Assembly (NCBI GenBank): GCA_017522135.1 | Contig: JAFXAB010000020.1 | Span: 1-47,837, forward strand | Direction of reading: 5' to 3' | Source of the DNA: Bacteroidaceae bacterium | GTDB taxonomy: Bacteria; Bacteroidota; Bacteroidia; Bacteroidales; Barnesiellaceae_A | DNA length: 47,837 nucleotides | Shown here: positions 1 to 8,493 of the stretch, one piece after another | How positions within the stretch are numbered: position 1 is the first letter of the stretch | How the letters are laid out: the number at the start of each line of letters is the position of its first letter | The notes under the pieces: model-generated | What the model was told of the DNA's origin: nothing | Database searches by the model: none | Seen by the model: only the letters and a program-made list of their open reading frames with translations | Translations under genes and position numbers: made by a program

Positions 1-249
1 GAGGGTTGTGGCAATATCGCCCATGTGGTGAAGAATCTCTGCGTTGACAAAGTCGCTGAGGTGGCCTGCATGACCATGCTCGGCTGCTTTTTCAACTACG
101 AAGGGGAGTGCGTCGGCTCCGAGGATAAAGAGTACCCACATGACCATACCCAAGAGAAGGGCAGTAGCCGATTTGTCGATTTTAATGGGATGTTCAAGTG
201 CTATGAGAAGATAGCCTATGATGAACACCACTACGAGAGCTGCATACAT
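1..249 (-). CDS. nhaD: NhaD-type Na+/H+ antiporter, N-terminal part (cut by window edge)
   Basis: The minus strand from the ATG at 249 stays open to base 1, giving 83 codons of a hydrophobic protein whose C-terminal part lies outside the window. Two membrane segments are visible (about residues 2-18 and 28-45), followed by a stretch reading FVNAEILHHMGDIATTL. That stretch resembles the conserved region after the second helix of NhaD sodium:proton antiporters (ArsB/NhaD ion transporter superfamily). NhaD exchanges Na+ for H+ across the inner membrane. There is no earlier in-frame ATG in the short upstream stretch examined. A promoter-like box lies about 40 bp upstream. The neighbouring kor and rnf genes make a role in Na+ circulation plausible, but that is inference. 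Only a fragment is seen, so family assignment is good but not certain. Confidence 0.72.
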   Translation of the reverse strand, partial: MYAALVVVFIIGYLLIALEHPIKIDKSATALLLGMVMWVLFILGADALPFVVEKAAEHGHAGHLSDFVNAEILHHMGDIATTL

Positions 250-287
250 AAAATAGAAGATTTTAGGGGTTTTTAGTTTAATGAGTG

Positions 288-295
288 CAAAAGTA
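288..295 (-). promoter_or_regulatory. Candidate -7 box for nhaD
   Basis: On the minus strand this reads TACTTTTG, an exact match to the Bacteroidetes -7 consensus TAnnTTTG, about 40 nt upstream of the nhaD ATG. No TTG was found at the usual 19-20 bp further upstream. The rest of the 250-445 gap is AT-rich and shows nothing else recognisable. Confidence 0.4.
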
Positions 296-445
296 GTATA
301 ATAAATTGATATGACAGCCCTCTATGTTACAAAATTATTGCGTTTGAGTGAATAAAATGCAACATTTGTGTTAAATAATGATGAATATGGGAGGCTTGGT
401 GGGCCTATCCAATGGAGAAATGGTGAGTTTGCGAGAATATATATA

Positions 446-479
446 AAAAAACTACGCCGAGAATAACTTCTCGGCGTAG
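446..479 (-). terminator. Rho-independent terminator of the kor operon
   Basis: Perfect 11-bp inverted repeat: CTACGCCGAGA (452-462) and its complement (469-479) around a 6-nt loop. It is followed on the minus strand by a run of six U (plus-strand A 446-451). It lies 22 bp past the korC stop, so it ends the korDABC transcript before nhaD. Confidence 0.88.
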
Positions 480-500
480 CAATATTTGTTGCAAGAAATA

Positions 501-1049
501 TTATCTTTCAACTTTTTCGATGCGCTCCATACCCACTTTGATAGCAGCCTCGTTGGCGGGGATGAGCTTGTGGTGACGCTCGGGAAGTGATTTCTTCAAG
601 CCCAATACTACGCTGTCCATAGTAACCATGGGACGCAATTTGAGCAAACCACCCATAACGATCATGTTGAACGCCTTTGAGTTGTTCATCTCGTTAGAGA
701 TTTGAGTAGCGTCAATGCGATAGCACTCGATGTCGGTGCGAGTAGGAGGATTAGTGATACCGTAGCTATCGTAGATGAGGATACCACCGGGTTTCACTTT
801 ATTCTCAAACTTGTCGAGTGAGGGTTGGTTGAGTACGATAGCCACGTCGTAAGCGTTGAGAACAGGCGATGAGATGCGATCGTCGCTCAAGATTACGGTA
901 ACGTTGGCTGTACCACCACGTTGCTCGGGACCGTATGCAGGCATCCAAGTTACCTCTTTGCCTTCCATAATACCCGAATAAGCCAAAATTTTACCCATTG
1001 AGAGGACACCTTGTCCACCAAATCCGGCAATGATTATTTCGTGTGTCAT
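501..1049 (-). CDS. korC: 2-oxoacid:ferredoxin oxidoreductase, gamma subunit (KorC/VorA type)
   Basis: A 182-residue protein starting with an ATG at 1049. The N-terminus IIIAGFGGQGVLSMGKILAY is the hallmark of the pyruvate/ketoisovalerate oxidoreductase catalytic gamma domain, followed by the usual PEQRGGTANVTV segment. The length fits stand-alone gamma subunits of 2-oxoglutarate or branched-chain 2-oxoacid:ferredoxin oxidoreductases. These cytoplasmic enzymes interconvert a 2-oxoacid plus CoA with acyl-CoA, CO2 and reduced ferredoxin. It is the last gene of korD-korA-korB-korC, 17 bp after korB and just before a strong terminator. Whether the substrate is 2-oxoglutarate or a branched-chain acid cannot be decided from sequence alone; 2-oxoglutarate is favoured because this four-gene order is typical of Bacteroidales KGOR. 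Confidence 0.88.
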   Translation of the reverse strand: MTHEIIIAGFGGQGVLSMGKILAYSGIMEGKEVTWMPAYGPEQRGGTANVTVILSDDRISSPVLNAYDVAIVLNQPSLDKFENKVKPGGILIYDSYGITNPPTRTDIECYRIDATQISNEMNNSKAFNMIVMGGLLKLRPMVTMDSVVLGLKKSLPERHHKLIPANEAAIKVGMERIEKVER

Positions 1050-1066
1050 AATAATAGTTTTATCGG

Positions 1067-1828
1067 TTATTCATTTTTCAAGTCGCCCATAGGATACTCG
1101 GCGAACATATTCTCTTCCATCCATACGTTGGCTTTGTCGGGTGACATCTTCCAACCGGTGTTACAAGTAGATACGATTTCGATTACCGAAGTACCTTTCT
1201 TGTTCATTGAGTTCTCAAAGCCTTTCATAATAGCTTTCTTGGTCTTGCGGATAGCTGCAGGAGTGTGAACACTTTGACGAGTTACGTAGCAAGTACCTTT
1301 GAGCTTGGCGAGGAGTTCACCAATGTGCAAGGGATAACCGTTCAACTCGGGTTTACGACCGAAGGGGCAAGTAACTGTTACCATACCCTCGAGTGTGGTA
1401 GGAGCCATTTGACCACCGGTCATACCATAGATACCATTGTTGATGAAGATGATAGTGATGTTTTCACCACGGTTACAAGCGTGGATAGTTTCGGCAGTAC
1501 CGATAGCAGCGAGGTCACCGTCACCTTGGTATGTAAATACAAGTTTGTGGGGGTTGAGGCGTTTTGCTGCTGTAGCAACTGCTGGTGCACGTCCGTGTGC
1601 TGCTTGAATCCAGTCTACATCTATATAATTGTATGCAAATACTGCACAACCTACGGGTGATACTGCGATGGTGTTTTCCATCATACCCATTTCTTCGATA
1701 ATCTCGGCAACGAGTTTGTGCGCTACACCGTGGCTACATCCGGGGCAGTAGTGCATGGTATTGTCATTGAGCAAGGTAGGCTTGCGATAGACAAGGTTTT
1801 CGGGTTTAATTATTTCGTTTACGTCCAT
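1067..1828 (-). CDS. korB: 2-oxoacid:ferredoxin oxidoreductase, beta subunit (TPP-binding)
   Basis: A 253-residue protein starting at the ATG at 1828. It carries the early CPGCSHG motif (cysteine-containing in this family) and a thiamine diphosphate fold with GDGDLAAIG followed by NNGIYGMTGGQ, the TPP/Mg-binding GDG...NN motif. The beta subunit holds the TPP cofactor and electron-transfer residues and pairs with the alpha subunit encoded immediately upstream (30-bp gap). The length is normal for KorB. Reduced ferredoxin made here is the substrate of the Rnf complex encoded just upstream in the window. Substrate preference is not readable from sequence. Confidence 0.9.
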   Translation of the reverse strand: MDVNEIIKPENLVYRKPTLLNDNTMHYCPGCSHGVAHKLVAEIIEEMGMMENTIAVSPVGCAVFAYNYIDVDWIQAAHGRAPAVATAAKRLNPHKLVFTYQGDGDLAAIGTAETIHACNRGENITIIFINNGIYGMTGGQMAPTTLEGMVTVTCPFGRKPELNGYPLHIGELLAKLKGTCYVTRQSVHTPAAIRKTKKAIMKGFENSMNKKGTSVIEIVSTCNTGWKMSPDKANVWMEENMFAEYPMGDLKNE

Positions 1829-1858
1829 TTTCTTACGGTTTTAAAAGGTAATCACTGA

Positions 1859-2938
1859 TTACATGAGTTTCTCTTTGATAGCTGCAACAACTTCTTCGGG
1901 GCTGGGTACAATACCACCCAAGCGACCAAAGTGCTCAACGGGGAGGCTGCAGTTTACGGCGAGTTTAACGTCGTCAATCATTTGACCTGCGTTAATCTCG
2001 GCTACCAATACACCTTTCTTGCCCTTAGCTGCTTCGGCGATAGCTTTTGTGGGGAAGGGCCACAAGGTGATAGGACGCAACAAGCCAAGTTTGATACCCT
2101 CTTCTTTGGCGAGGTCGATGGCCTTTTGTGCGATACGTGCCATTGAGCCAAATGCTACCATGAGGTAGTCAGCGTCTTCGCAGTTGATTGTCTCGTAGCG
2201 TACTTCATTGGCTTCGATTTCGGCATATTTGGCTTGCAACTTGAGGTTGCGTTGCTCCATCACTACGGGGTCCATTTCGAGTGATGTGATCACGTTGCGA
2301 GCACGGTCGGGAGTGCGACCTTGTGCTGCCCAAGGCTCTTGTTTGCGGATTTGCTCTTCGGTACGACGCTCGCGGAAGGGAGGCAATACAACTTTTTCCA
2401 TCATCTGACCGATTACACCGTCAGAGAGTATCATTGCGGGGTTGTGATATTTAAATGCAAGGTCAAAGCCGAGGTTTACGAAGTCGGCCATCTCTTGTAC
2501 TGATGCGGGAGCCAACACGATAAGACGATAGTCACCGTGACCACCACCCTTACATGTTTGATAATAGTCGGCTTGGCTGGGTTGGATTGTACCGAGACCG
2601 GGACCACCACGCATTACGTTGAGTATAAGACAAGGAAGCTCTGCACCTGCACAGTATGATATACCTTCTTGTTTAAGTGAGATACCGGGGCTTGATGATG
2701 AAGTCATAACGGCTTTACCGCAGCATGCACCACCATATACCATGTTGATAGCTGCCAACTCACTCTCGGCTTGCAATACTACCATACCGGTTGTTTCCCA
2801 AGGCTTTTCAGCCATCAATGTTTCCATTACCTCAGATTGAGGTGTGATAGGGTAACCAAAGTATCCGTCTGCACCGCTACGGATAGCTGCGTGAGCGATA
2901 GCTTCGTTACCTTTCATCAATTTTACTTCTTCACTCAT
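1859..2938 (-). CDS. korA: 2-oxoacid:ferredoxin oxidoreductase, alpha subunit (VorB/KorA type)
   Basis: A 359-residue protein from the ATG at 2938. It begins with KLMKGNEAIAHAAIRSGADGYFGYPITPQSE, the pyruvate:flavodoxin/ferredoxin oxidoreductase pyrimidine-binding domain, and contains TSSSSPGISLKQEG and an AGAELPCLILNVMRGGPGLGT stretch typical of the alpha subunit. The C-terminal third is the transketolase-like domain II. This arrangement without a fused gamma domain matches four-subunit enzymes. It follows korD after a 59-bp gap and precedes korB. Such enzymes let anaerobic Bacteroidales make succinyl-CoA oxidatively, or fix CO2 reductively to 2-oxoglutarate. Confidence 0.9.
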   Translation of the reverse strand: MSEEVKLMKGNEAIAHAAIRSGADGYFGYPITPQSEVMETLMAEKPWETTGMVVLQAESELAAINMVYGGACCGKAVMTSSSSPGISLKQEGISYCAGAELPCLILNVMRGGPGLGTIQPSQADYYQTCKGGGHGDYRLIVLAPASVQEMADFVNLGFDLAFKYHNPAMILSDGVIGQMMEKVVLPPFRERRTEEQIRKQEPWAAQGRTPDRARNVITSLEMDPVVMEQRNLKLQAKYAEIEANEVRYETINCEDADYLMVAFGSMARIAQKAIDLAKEEGIKLGLLRPITLWPFPTKAIAEAAKGKKGVLVAEINAGQMIDDVKLAVNCSLPVEHFGRLGGIVPSPEEVVAAIKEKLM

Positions 2939-2997
2939 GAGTATGTGTTTTTCTTTGTTTGTTCGTTACTCTCTATATGCTTTGTTGCAATATAGTG

Positions 2998-3225
2998 TTA
3001 AAGTTTCACTTTATATACCTCGATACATCCGTCGGGACATACAATACCGCAACTTGCACATCCTATGCAGTTGTCGGGGTTAGCCATATAGGCATAGTTA
3101 TAGCCTTTTTGGTTTACTTTTTGAGGTTGTAGCGCAAGCACGTCTGACGGGCACGCTACGACGCACAAGTTGCAGCCTTTGCAACGTTCAGCGTTCACGG
3201 TAATAGCTCCTTTGATTTTTGCCAT
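2998..3225 (-). CDS. korD: 2 x [4Fe-4S] ferredoxin-like delta subunit of 2-oxoacid oxidoreductase
   Basis: A 75-residue protein from the ATG at 3225 with two CxxCxxCxxxCP clusters: CKGCNLCVVACP near residue 15 and CIGCASCGIVCP near residue 53. It is the small ferredoxin subunit that carries electrons from the TPP site to external ferredoxin. As the first gene of the kor operon it sits 193 bp upstream of the rnfA stop. Four-subunit 2-oxoacid oxidoreductases in Bacteroidales commonly begin with this gene. Confidence 0.88.
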   Translation of the reverse strand: MAKIKGAITVNAERCKGCNLCVVACPSDVLALQPQKVNQKGYNYAYMANPDNCIGCASCGIVCPDGCIEVYKVKL

Positions 3226-3373
3226 AGCTTAGGTTTTAATAATTGTAAACTTATCGCATTACAATCACAAGTGCCTAAAGATTAAGGTATTGTAATTGTG
3301 TGTGTTTCTTTTTTTTTTTTATTGCTTAGGTCAGTGTTTTATAATTTTAACACATCTATGCAATTATCGGATG

Positions 3374-3381
3374 TAAAGATA
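3374..3381 (-). promoter_or_regulatory. Possible -7 box for the kor operon
   Basis: The minus strand reads TATCTTTA, one base from the TAnnTTTG consensus, about 150 nt upstream of korD in the 193-bp gap between rnfA and korD. No -33 TTG is evident. The same gap also holds a long T run (about 3308-3320) and an 8-bp inverted repeat ATTACAAT/ATTGTAAT (3258-3265, 3289-3296). No convincing rnf terminator was seen here. Confidence 0.28.
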
Positions 3382-3418
3382 GGAAAAGTTTTTTATCTGT
3401 ATGATGTATTATTGTTAA

Positions 3419-4000
3419 TTAACAGATTTTAACGCCCGAGAAGCCCATAAATGCCAATGCTAAGAGCCCGGCGGTGATGAGTGCTATGGGTATTCCTTGC
3501 ATGGCCTTGGGTATGTCGTTGAGTTGCAATTGCTCGCGAATACCGGCAAAGAGCGTGAGCGACAGGGTAAATCCTATCGCGGTCGATATGGCATATACTA
3601 CCGACTCTACAAGGGTATACTCTTTCTGTATTACCAAGATAGCTACACCGAGTATGGCGCAGTTGGTGGTGATGAGGGGGAGGAATACGCCCAATGCCTG
3701 ATAGAGCGAAGGGGATACTTTCTTGAGTATTATTTCCAACATTTGTACCAAGGCTGCTATTACGAGGATGAAAACGATTGTTTGCATGTAGCCTAAGCCG
3801 AATGGTGTGAGTAAATAGGCTTGCAAAAGGTACGTGACAATGGTAGATAGCAACATCACGAAGGTTACGGCTGCTCCCATGCCTATGGCCGAGTCGATTT
3901 TTTTCGATACTCCCAAGAACGGACATATACCCAAGAACTGCGATAGAATGATATTATTGACAAATACCGCTGTGATAAATATTGATATATAGGTGAGCAT
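3419..4000 (-). CDS. rnfA: Ion-translocating oxidoreductase (Rnf) subunit A
   Basis: A 193-residue, six-helix membrane protein from the ATG at 4000. The N-terminus [22 protein letters not shown] is the conserved RnfA/NqrE first half, with the cysteine that helps hold the membrane [2Fe-2S] site. RnfA pairs with RnfE in an inverted topology in the inner membrane. It is the last gene of rnfBCDGEA, 3 bp after rnfE. Length and motifs are those of an intact subunit. Confidence 0.93.
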   Translation of the reverse strand: MLTYISIFITAVFVNNIILSQFLGICPFLGVSKKIDSAIGMGAAVTFVMLLSTIVTYLLQAYLLTPFGLGYMQTIVFILVIAALVQMLEIILKKVSPSLYQALGVFLPLITTNCAILGVAILVIQKEYTLVESVVYAISTAIGFTLSLTLFAGIREQLQLNDIPKAMQGIPIALITAGLLALAFMGFSGVKIC

Positions 4001-4003
4001 GAT

Positions 4004-4588
4004 TTATCGGGTTTTAAGTTTGTTGACAATTGCAATGAGTAATCCTAAGGCGATGAATGCGCCCGGTGCCAGTACGAAGGCCAGTGCACCATACTCCTCG
4101 GGAAAAATACTGATGTTGAATATACGACCCGTTCCTAAGAGTTCGCGCGTGGCACCCAGCAGTGAGAGGGCTATGGTGAACCCTAATCCTATGCCTATAC
4201 CGTCGAGCAATGAATCGAAGGGGTTGTTCTTGGCTGCAAATGCTTCGGCACGACCCAGAATGATACAGTTGACTACGATGAGTGGAATGAAAAGGCCCAA
4301 GCTTTCGTATAACGCCGGCAGGTAGGCTTGCATGCATAGTTGTAGCACTGTGACAAATGTTGCGATGATAACTATAAACGAAGGTATGCGCACCTTGTCA
4401 GGAATGAGGTCTTTGATACAAGATATTACTACGTTGCTGCACATAAGTACAAACATTGTAGCCAATCCCATGCTCATACCGTTTATAGCCGATGAGGTTG
4501 TGCCCAATGTGGGGCACATGCCCAGCAATAGCACAAATGTGGGATTTTCGGTGATGATACCGTTGAGTATTATTTTGAGTTTGTTCAT
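4004..4588 (-). CDS. rnfE: Rnf complex subunit E
   Basis: A 194-residue integral membrane protein from the ATG at 4588 with the ENPTFVLLLGMCPTLGTTSSAINGMSMG start typical of RnfE/NqrD, and later FIPLIVVNCIILGRAEAFA. It shares the intramembrane [2Fe-2S] cluster with RnfA. The start overlaps the rnfG stop by 4 bp, which suggests translational coupling. Confidence 0.93.
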   Translation of the reverse strand: MNKLKIILNGIITENPTFVLLLGMCPTLGTTSSAINGMSMGLATMFVLMCSNVVISCIKDLIPDKVRIPSFIVIIATFVTVLQLCMQAYLPALYESLGLFIPLIVVNCIILGRAEAFAAKNNPFDSLLDGIGIGLGFTIALSLLGATRELLGTGRIFNISIFPEEYGALAFVLAPGAFIALGLLIAIVNKLKTR

Positions 4589-5244
4589 CGTGTTACCTCC
4601 TCTTCATTGTGGGGTTGTGTGATTGTATCGGTCGATGTGTGGGTTGAACTGCCCGACATGGCATCTATGGGTTTGTTCATATATGCCTTGTAGGCATTGC
4701 TTACGGCTTCGAGAAAGGCTCGCGATGTAATTGTCGATGCAGTAATAGCATCAATATCGCCTCCATCTTTTGATACAGTGAAGTTGCTCTTCTCGGGGTG
4801 TTTGCCAATGATGCTCTGACGATTCTTGTCGGTGCGAAACCATTGTTCCATTTTAGCACCCAATCCGGGTGTTTCGCTATGACTCAGTACACGGTATTGG
4901 CGCACTGTGCCATCTTGCTCAAAGCCTACGATGAGGCTTATTTCACCGTTAAACCCATTGCGACTCGATGCCTTGACGGCAGCTCCTACGGGGGCACCGT
5001 TTTTCGACGCAGGATATATCACAATTTCTTGGCCATGACTCTCTATCGTGTCGCTCTCGGCAATAGGGTTGTTGTCGAAGTCGGGTGCTACTATGCGTAT
5101 GGCCTCTTCTTGTGCACGAGCCGCAGCCTCTGCAATGGGTGCTTCGGTGAGTTTATATACTCCGCCCAATATGGCTCCTACTGTGGCGGTAATGGTTGTG
5201 AGCACTGCAACCATATTGAGCATGTTTGATTTCATTTTAGCCAT
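4585..5244 (-). CDS. rnfG: Rnf complex subunit G (covalent FMN carrier)
   Basis: A 219-residue protein from the ATG at 5244 with one N-terminal membrane anchor (about residues 10-30) and a periplasmic FMN-binding domain. The covalent flavin motif reads DAITAST at residues 165-171, a variant of the D-x-x-S/T-G-A-T flavinylation motif, so FMN is expected on T171. The segment SETPGLGAK near residue 125 is also conserved in RnfG/NqrC. The acidic, Thr-rich C-terminal tail is not conserved. It overlaps rnfD by 8 bp and rnfE by 4 bp. A flavin transferase (ApbE) is needed but is not encoded in this window. Confidence 0.92.
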   Translation of the reverse strand: MAKMKSNMLNMVAVLTTITATVGAILGGVYKLTEAPIAEAAARAQEEAIRIVAPDFDNNPIAESDTIESHGQEIVIYPASKNGAPVGAAVKASSRNGFNGEISLIVGFEQDGTVRQYRVLSHSETPGLGAKMEQWFRTDKNRQSIIGKHPEKSNFTVSKDGGDIDAITASTITSRAFLEAVSNAYKAYMNKPIDAMSGSSTHTSTDTITQPHNEEEVTR

Positions 5245-6217
5245 TTTTTACTACCTCCCCATATCGTTTAGGTTTCATGTATTTGTTGATGAGCGGTGTT
5301 GCGCCATTCATGATAAAGATGGCAAACGACATACCCTCGGGGTATGCTCCCCACAAGCGTATGACAACGGTAATGATACCGATGAGTATGCCATATAATA
5401 TCATTCCGCCGCGTGTCATGGGCGAGGTGACATAGTCGGTAGCCATGAAAATAGCTCCCAACAGCAAGCCTCCCGAGAAGATTTGCAACTCGCCAAAGAT
5501 GATGGCATATTCAATACCTTGGCCTACGGTTACTGCAAATGAGAATAGAAATACGGTGAGTATAATAGAGACCGGTATGTGCCAAGTGATAATTTTGCGC
5601 CACAAAAGGTAGATAAAGCCTATAACAAGGGCTATGGCACTTACCTCGCCAAAGCTGCCTCCGTTGTTGCCGATAAGGGCGTTGATAACGTCGATATTGG
5701 CTATCTCTTCAATATTACCGCGCTTGAGTATATTGAGGGTGGTGGGTCCGGTGATGGCATCTACATTTGCACCCCAAGGCGATGGTGTAGGCCAAGAGGT
5801 CATTTGTTGCGGAAACGATATGAGCAAGAATATGCGACCTGCAAGGGCGGGGTTGAAGATGTTGTTTCCCAATCCGCCAAAGGCCATCTTGCCTATACCG
5901 ATGGCAAAGAGTGAACCTATCACCACTATCCATAATGGAATGTTGGCCGGGAGATTGAATGCCAACAGTACACCAGTGAGTATGGCTGTTCCATCGGAAA
6001 GTGTGGGGGGCTTGTGGAGCAGATATTTTTGTATGAGGTATTCGAACAGCATGCAAGCCACTACTGCCGTAGCGGTAACAAGCACGGCATTGATACCAAA
6101 AAAGTATATAGATGTGAGAAATGCCGGCACAAGTGCTATTAATACTCCATACATGCACTGGGCTGTCGATAGTCCACTGTGTATATGTGGTGAGGGCGAA
6201 ACGACTAATTTGTTCAT
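5237..6217 (-). CDS. rnfD: Rnf complex subunit D (covalent FMN carrier)
   Basis: A 326-residue polytopic membrane protein from the ATG at 6217. It has the conserved SPSPHIHSGLST start, a GLGNNIFNPALAGRIFLL segment and a flavinylation-like motif DAITGPT at residues 153-159, so T159 is the likely FMN attachment site. The C-terminal MTRGGMILYGI segment is also typical. RnfD forms part of the transmembrane electron path and ion channel. It sits between rnfC (30-bp gap) and rnfG (8-bp overlap). Confidence 0.93.
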   Translation of the reverse strand: MNKLVVSPSPHIHSGLSTAQCMYGVLIALVPAFLTSIYFFGINAVLVTATAVVACMLFEYLIQKYLLHKPPTLSDGTAILTGVLLAFNLPANIPLWIVVIGSLFAIGIGKMAFGGLGNNIFNPALAGRIFLLISFPQQMTSWPTPSPWGANVDAITGPTTLNILKRGNIEEIANIDVINALIGNNGGSFGEVSAIALVIGFIYLLWRKIITWHIPVSIILTVFLFSFAVTVGQGIEYAIIFGELQIFSGGLLLGAIFMATDYVTSPMTRGGMILYGILIGIITVVIRLWGAYPEGMSFAIFIMNGATPLINKYMKPKRYGEVVKNG

Positions 6218-6247
6218 GTTATCTATATAGGAAATTATGTGTTATGT

Positions 6248-7591
6248 TTAAGAATTACTTTTCTCGGAAGTGCGAGCGCGCATTATGGCCATAACCTTGC
6301 CTTTTCCATGTCGTATGTAGTCGAGCAATGGTCTATGAGCCGGGCATGAATAGGAGCAACAGCCACATTCGATACAGTCATATATGTTTCGCTCTTCGGC
6401 TATCTCTAAGTTGCCGATGGCTACAGCTTTCGATAGAAGATATGGCTCAAGTCCCATAGGGCAGGCGGCTACACATTTGGCACAGCGTATGCAGGGCGAA
6501 GGCTCCGAGCGGTGAGCTTTGCTCTCGGGGATGACAAGTATACCCGATGTACCTTTGCCGGTAGGTGTGTCGATGTTGGCGGTAGCTCTACCCATCATGG
6601 GGCCACCAAGCACAATTTTCCCGGTATCTTCGGGCATGCCTCCGGCCACTTCAATCAGTTGTGATATGGGCATACCCATACGAGCCAGGTAGTTGCCCGG
6701 TTTAGTGAGCGATTTGCCTGTGACGGTAACGACGCGTTCTATAAGGGGCTTGTTTTTCTGAACTGCCTCATATACGGCAAAGGCGGTAGCAACGTTCTGT
6801 ACAATAGCACCTGTCGATACGGGAAGTGCTCCACTGGCTACTTGGCGACCTATAACAGCATCTATCAGTTGTTTCTCGCCACCTTGCGGATAACGGCATT
6901 GCAAACGCACAACCTCGATGTCTTTGCGTTTTTGAGTCTTTTGCTTAAACAACTCAATGGCATCGGGCTTATTGTCCTCAATACCTATGTAGGTGTGGTC
7001 TACGTTTATAGCCTTCATAAGTATTTCTATGCCCACAATTATCTCGTCGGCCTTGGCCAGCATCAAGGCGTGGTCGTTGGTGAGGTATGGCTCGCACTCT
7101 ACAGCATTGATGATGAGTACCTCGGGCTTCATGCCGGGGGGAGGCATTAGCTTGACTTTGGTAGGGAAGGTTGCACCTCCTATACCTACGATACCCATTT
7201 GGTCAATCTTGTCGATAATGGCTTGTGCGCTTAAGTCACATTGGGTTATAAGGCTTTCGCTGCGGTCGATACTTTCCTCCCATTCGTCACCTTCCACATT
7301 AATATATATGGCAGGTTTCTGATAGCCCGATCCGTCTGCCACGGTCTCTATCTTGGTTATCGTACCCGATACGGGTGAGTGGATGTTGGCCGATACAAAG
7401 CCATTGGCCTTGGCCAGCAAAGTTCCAACCTTAACGGAGTCGCCTTTCTCAACGACACATTGAGCCGGTGCACCAATGTGTTGCGACAGCAATATCACTG
7501 CTTGCTGAGGCAATGGGGCTGTAACGATAGGTTGTCCTGCTGTAATCTTGTTTTCGCGAGGGTGAACTCCTCCTATGCTGAATGTTTTCAT
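6248..7591 (-). CDS. rnfC: Rnf complex subunit C (NADH/ferredoxin-linked flavoprotein)
   Basis: A 447-residue protein from the ATG at 7591. It begins with GGVHPRENKITAGQPI, continues through a barrel-sandwich domain and a Rossmann-like FMN/NADH domain (GIGGATFPTKVKL; LIINAVECEPYLTNDH), and ends with two [4Fe-4S] clusters, CIRCAKCVAACP (about residue 368) and CIECGCCSYSC (C406, C409, C412, C416). This is the peripheral cytoplasmic subunit that exchanges electrons with NAD+. The length is that of the short RnfC form without a long repeat tail. The gap to rnfB is 16 bp. Confidence 0.94.
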   Translation of the reverse strand: MKTFSIGGVHPRENKITAGQPIVTAPLPQQAVILLSQHIGAPAQCVVEKGDSVKVGTLLAKANGFVSANIHSPVSGTITKIETVADGSGYQKPAIYINVEGDEWEESIDRSESLITQCDLSAQAIIDKIDQMGIVGIGGATFPTKVKLMPPPGMKPEVLIINAVECEPYLTNDHALMLAKADEIIVGIEILMKAINVDHTYIGIEDNKPDAIELFKQKTQKRKDIEVVRLQCRYPQGGEKQLIDAVIGRQVASGALPVSTGAIVQNVATAFAVYEAVQKNKPLIERVVTVTGKSLTKPGNYLARMGMPISQLIEVAGGMPEDTGKIVLGGPMMGRATANIDTPTGKGTSGILVIPESKAHRSEPSPCIRCAKCVAACPMGLEPYLLSKAVAIGNLEIAEERNIYDCIECGCCSYSCPAHRPLLDYIRHGKGKVMAIMRARTSEKSNS

Positions 7592-7607
7592 ATTCGATAG
7601 TTACGTG

Positions 7608-8489
7608 TTAATTGTCTGATTGAGTAGTAGGCTCAACAGAGTTGTTAGAAACGACCTGCTCGACTGCTTTTTTTGGCGGGAAGTTTACAGCGAGGATGGC
7701 TCCGGTGGGGCATACATCGACACACTTGCGACACATCTTGCACTTGTCGCTGTCGATGTATGAGAGATTGTTGGCTATGGTTATGGCATCGAACTTACAC
7801 TCCTTGGCGCATTTGCCACAACCTATACATGCCACTTGGCATGCCTTGCGGGCTACACCGCCTTTCTCCTTATTCATGCAGGCTACATATACTCCACGAC
7901 CTTTGGTGCCTTTCTTGCGCACTTCGATGATGTTGCGAGGACAAGCACGTGCACATGCTCCGCAAGCGCCACATATATCTATATCTACAACGGGCAGATG
8001 TGTATCGGGGTCGATGGAAATAGCTCCCAAACTACACACCGAAACACAATCTCCGCAACCCAGACATCCGTAGGCACAACCTGTATCACCGGCATACAAA
8101 TTATGCGTAATGGTACAGTTGTGAGCTCCTTCGTAAGTGTTGATTTGAGGGCGATATTGGCAAGTGCCATTACAACGCACAACTGCTACTCGGGCTTCGG
8201 CCTCGTGTGCCTCTTTACCCAGAATTGTTGCAATTTGCTTCATGACGTTGTTGCCTCCTACAGGGCATAGCATCCCTTCGAGTGAATCGGCCTTTACGCA
8301 TGACTCGGCAAAGTTGCGACAACCGGCTTTGCCACATCCGCCACAGTTGGCTCCGGGCAGTAACTTTTCAACCTCATCTATTCGAGGGTCTTCGTCGACC
8401 TTGAAGCGTTGCGCAATGATATGAAGTATCAATGCGGCTATGGCACCGATGATGGCGAGTGAAATGATTGATACAATAATAATATTCAT
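7608..8489 (-). CDS. rnfB: Rnf complex subunit B (multi-cluster ferredoxin subunit)
   Basis: A 293-residue protein from the ATG at 8489 with an N-terminal membrane helix (residues 2-25). A four-Cys Fe-S domain follows (LLPGANCGGCGKAGCRNFAE, residues 44-63, plus a later Cys), then several 4Fe-4S ferredoxin motifs (CAYGCLGCGDCVSVC, CGACGACARACP, CIGCGKCAKECKF, CKMCRKCVDVCP). RnfB accepts electrons from ferredoxin and passes them to the membrane part. Having more than two C-terminal ferredoxin clusters is usual for Bacteroidetes and clostridial RnfB. It follows rseC by 4 bp. Confidence 0.94.
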   Translation of the reverse strand: MNIIIVSIISLAIIGAIAALILHIIAQRFKVDEDPRIDEVEKLLPGANCGGCGKAGCRNFAESCVKADSLEGMLCPVGGNNVMKQIATILGKEAHEAEARVAVVRCNGTCQYRPQINTYEGAHNCTITHNLYAGDTGCAYGCLGCGDCVSVCSLGAISIDPDTHLPVVDIDICGACGACARACPRNIIEVRKKGTKGRGVYVACMNKEKGGVARKACQVACIGCGKCAKECKFDAITIANNLSYIDSDKCKMCRKCVDVCPTGAILAVNFPPKKAVEQVVSNNSVEPTTQSDN

Positions 8490-8493
8490 GTTG

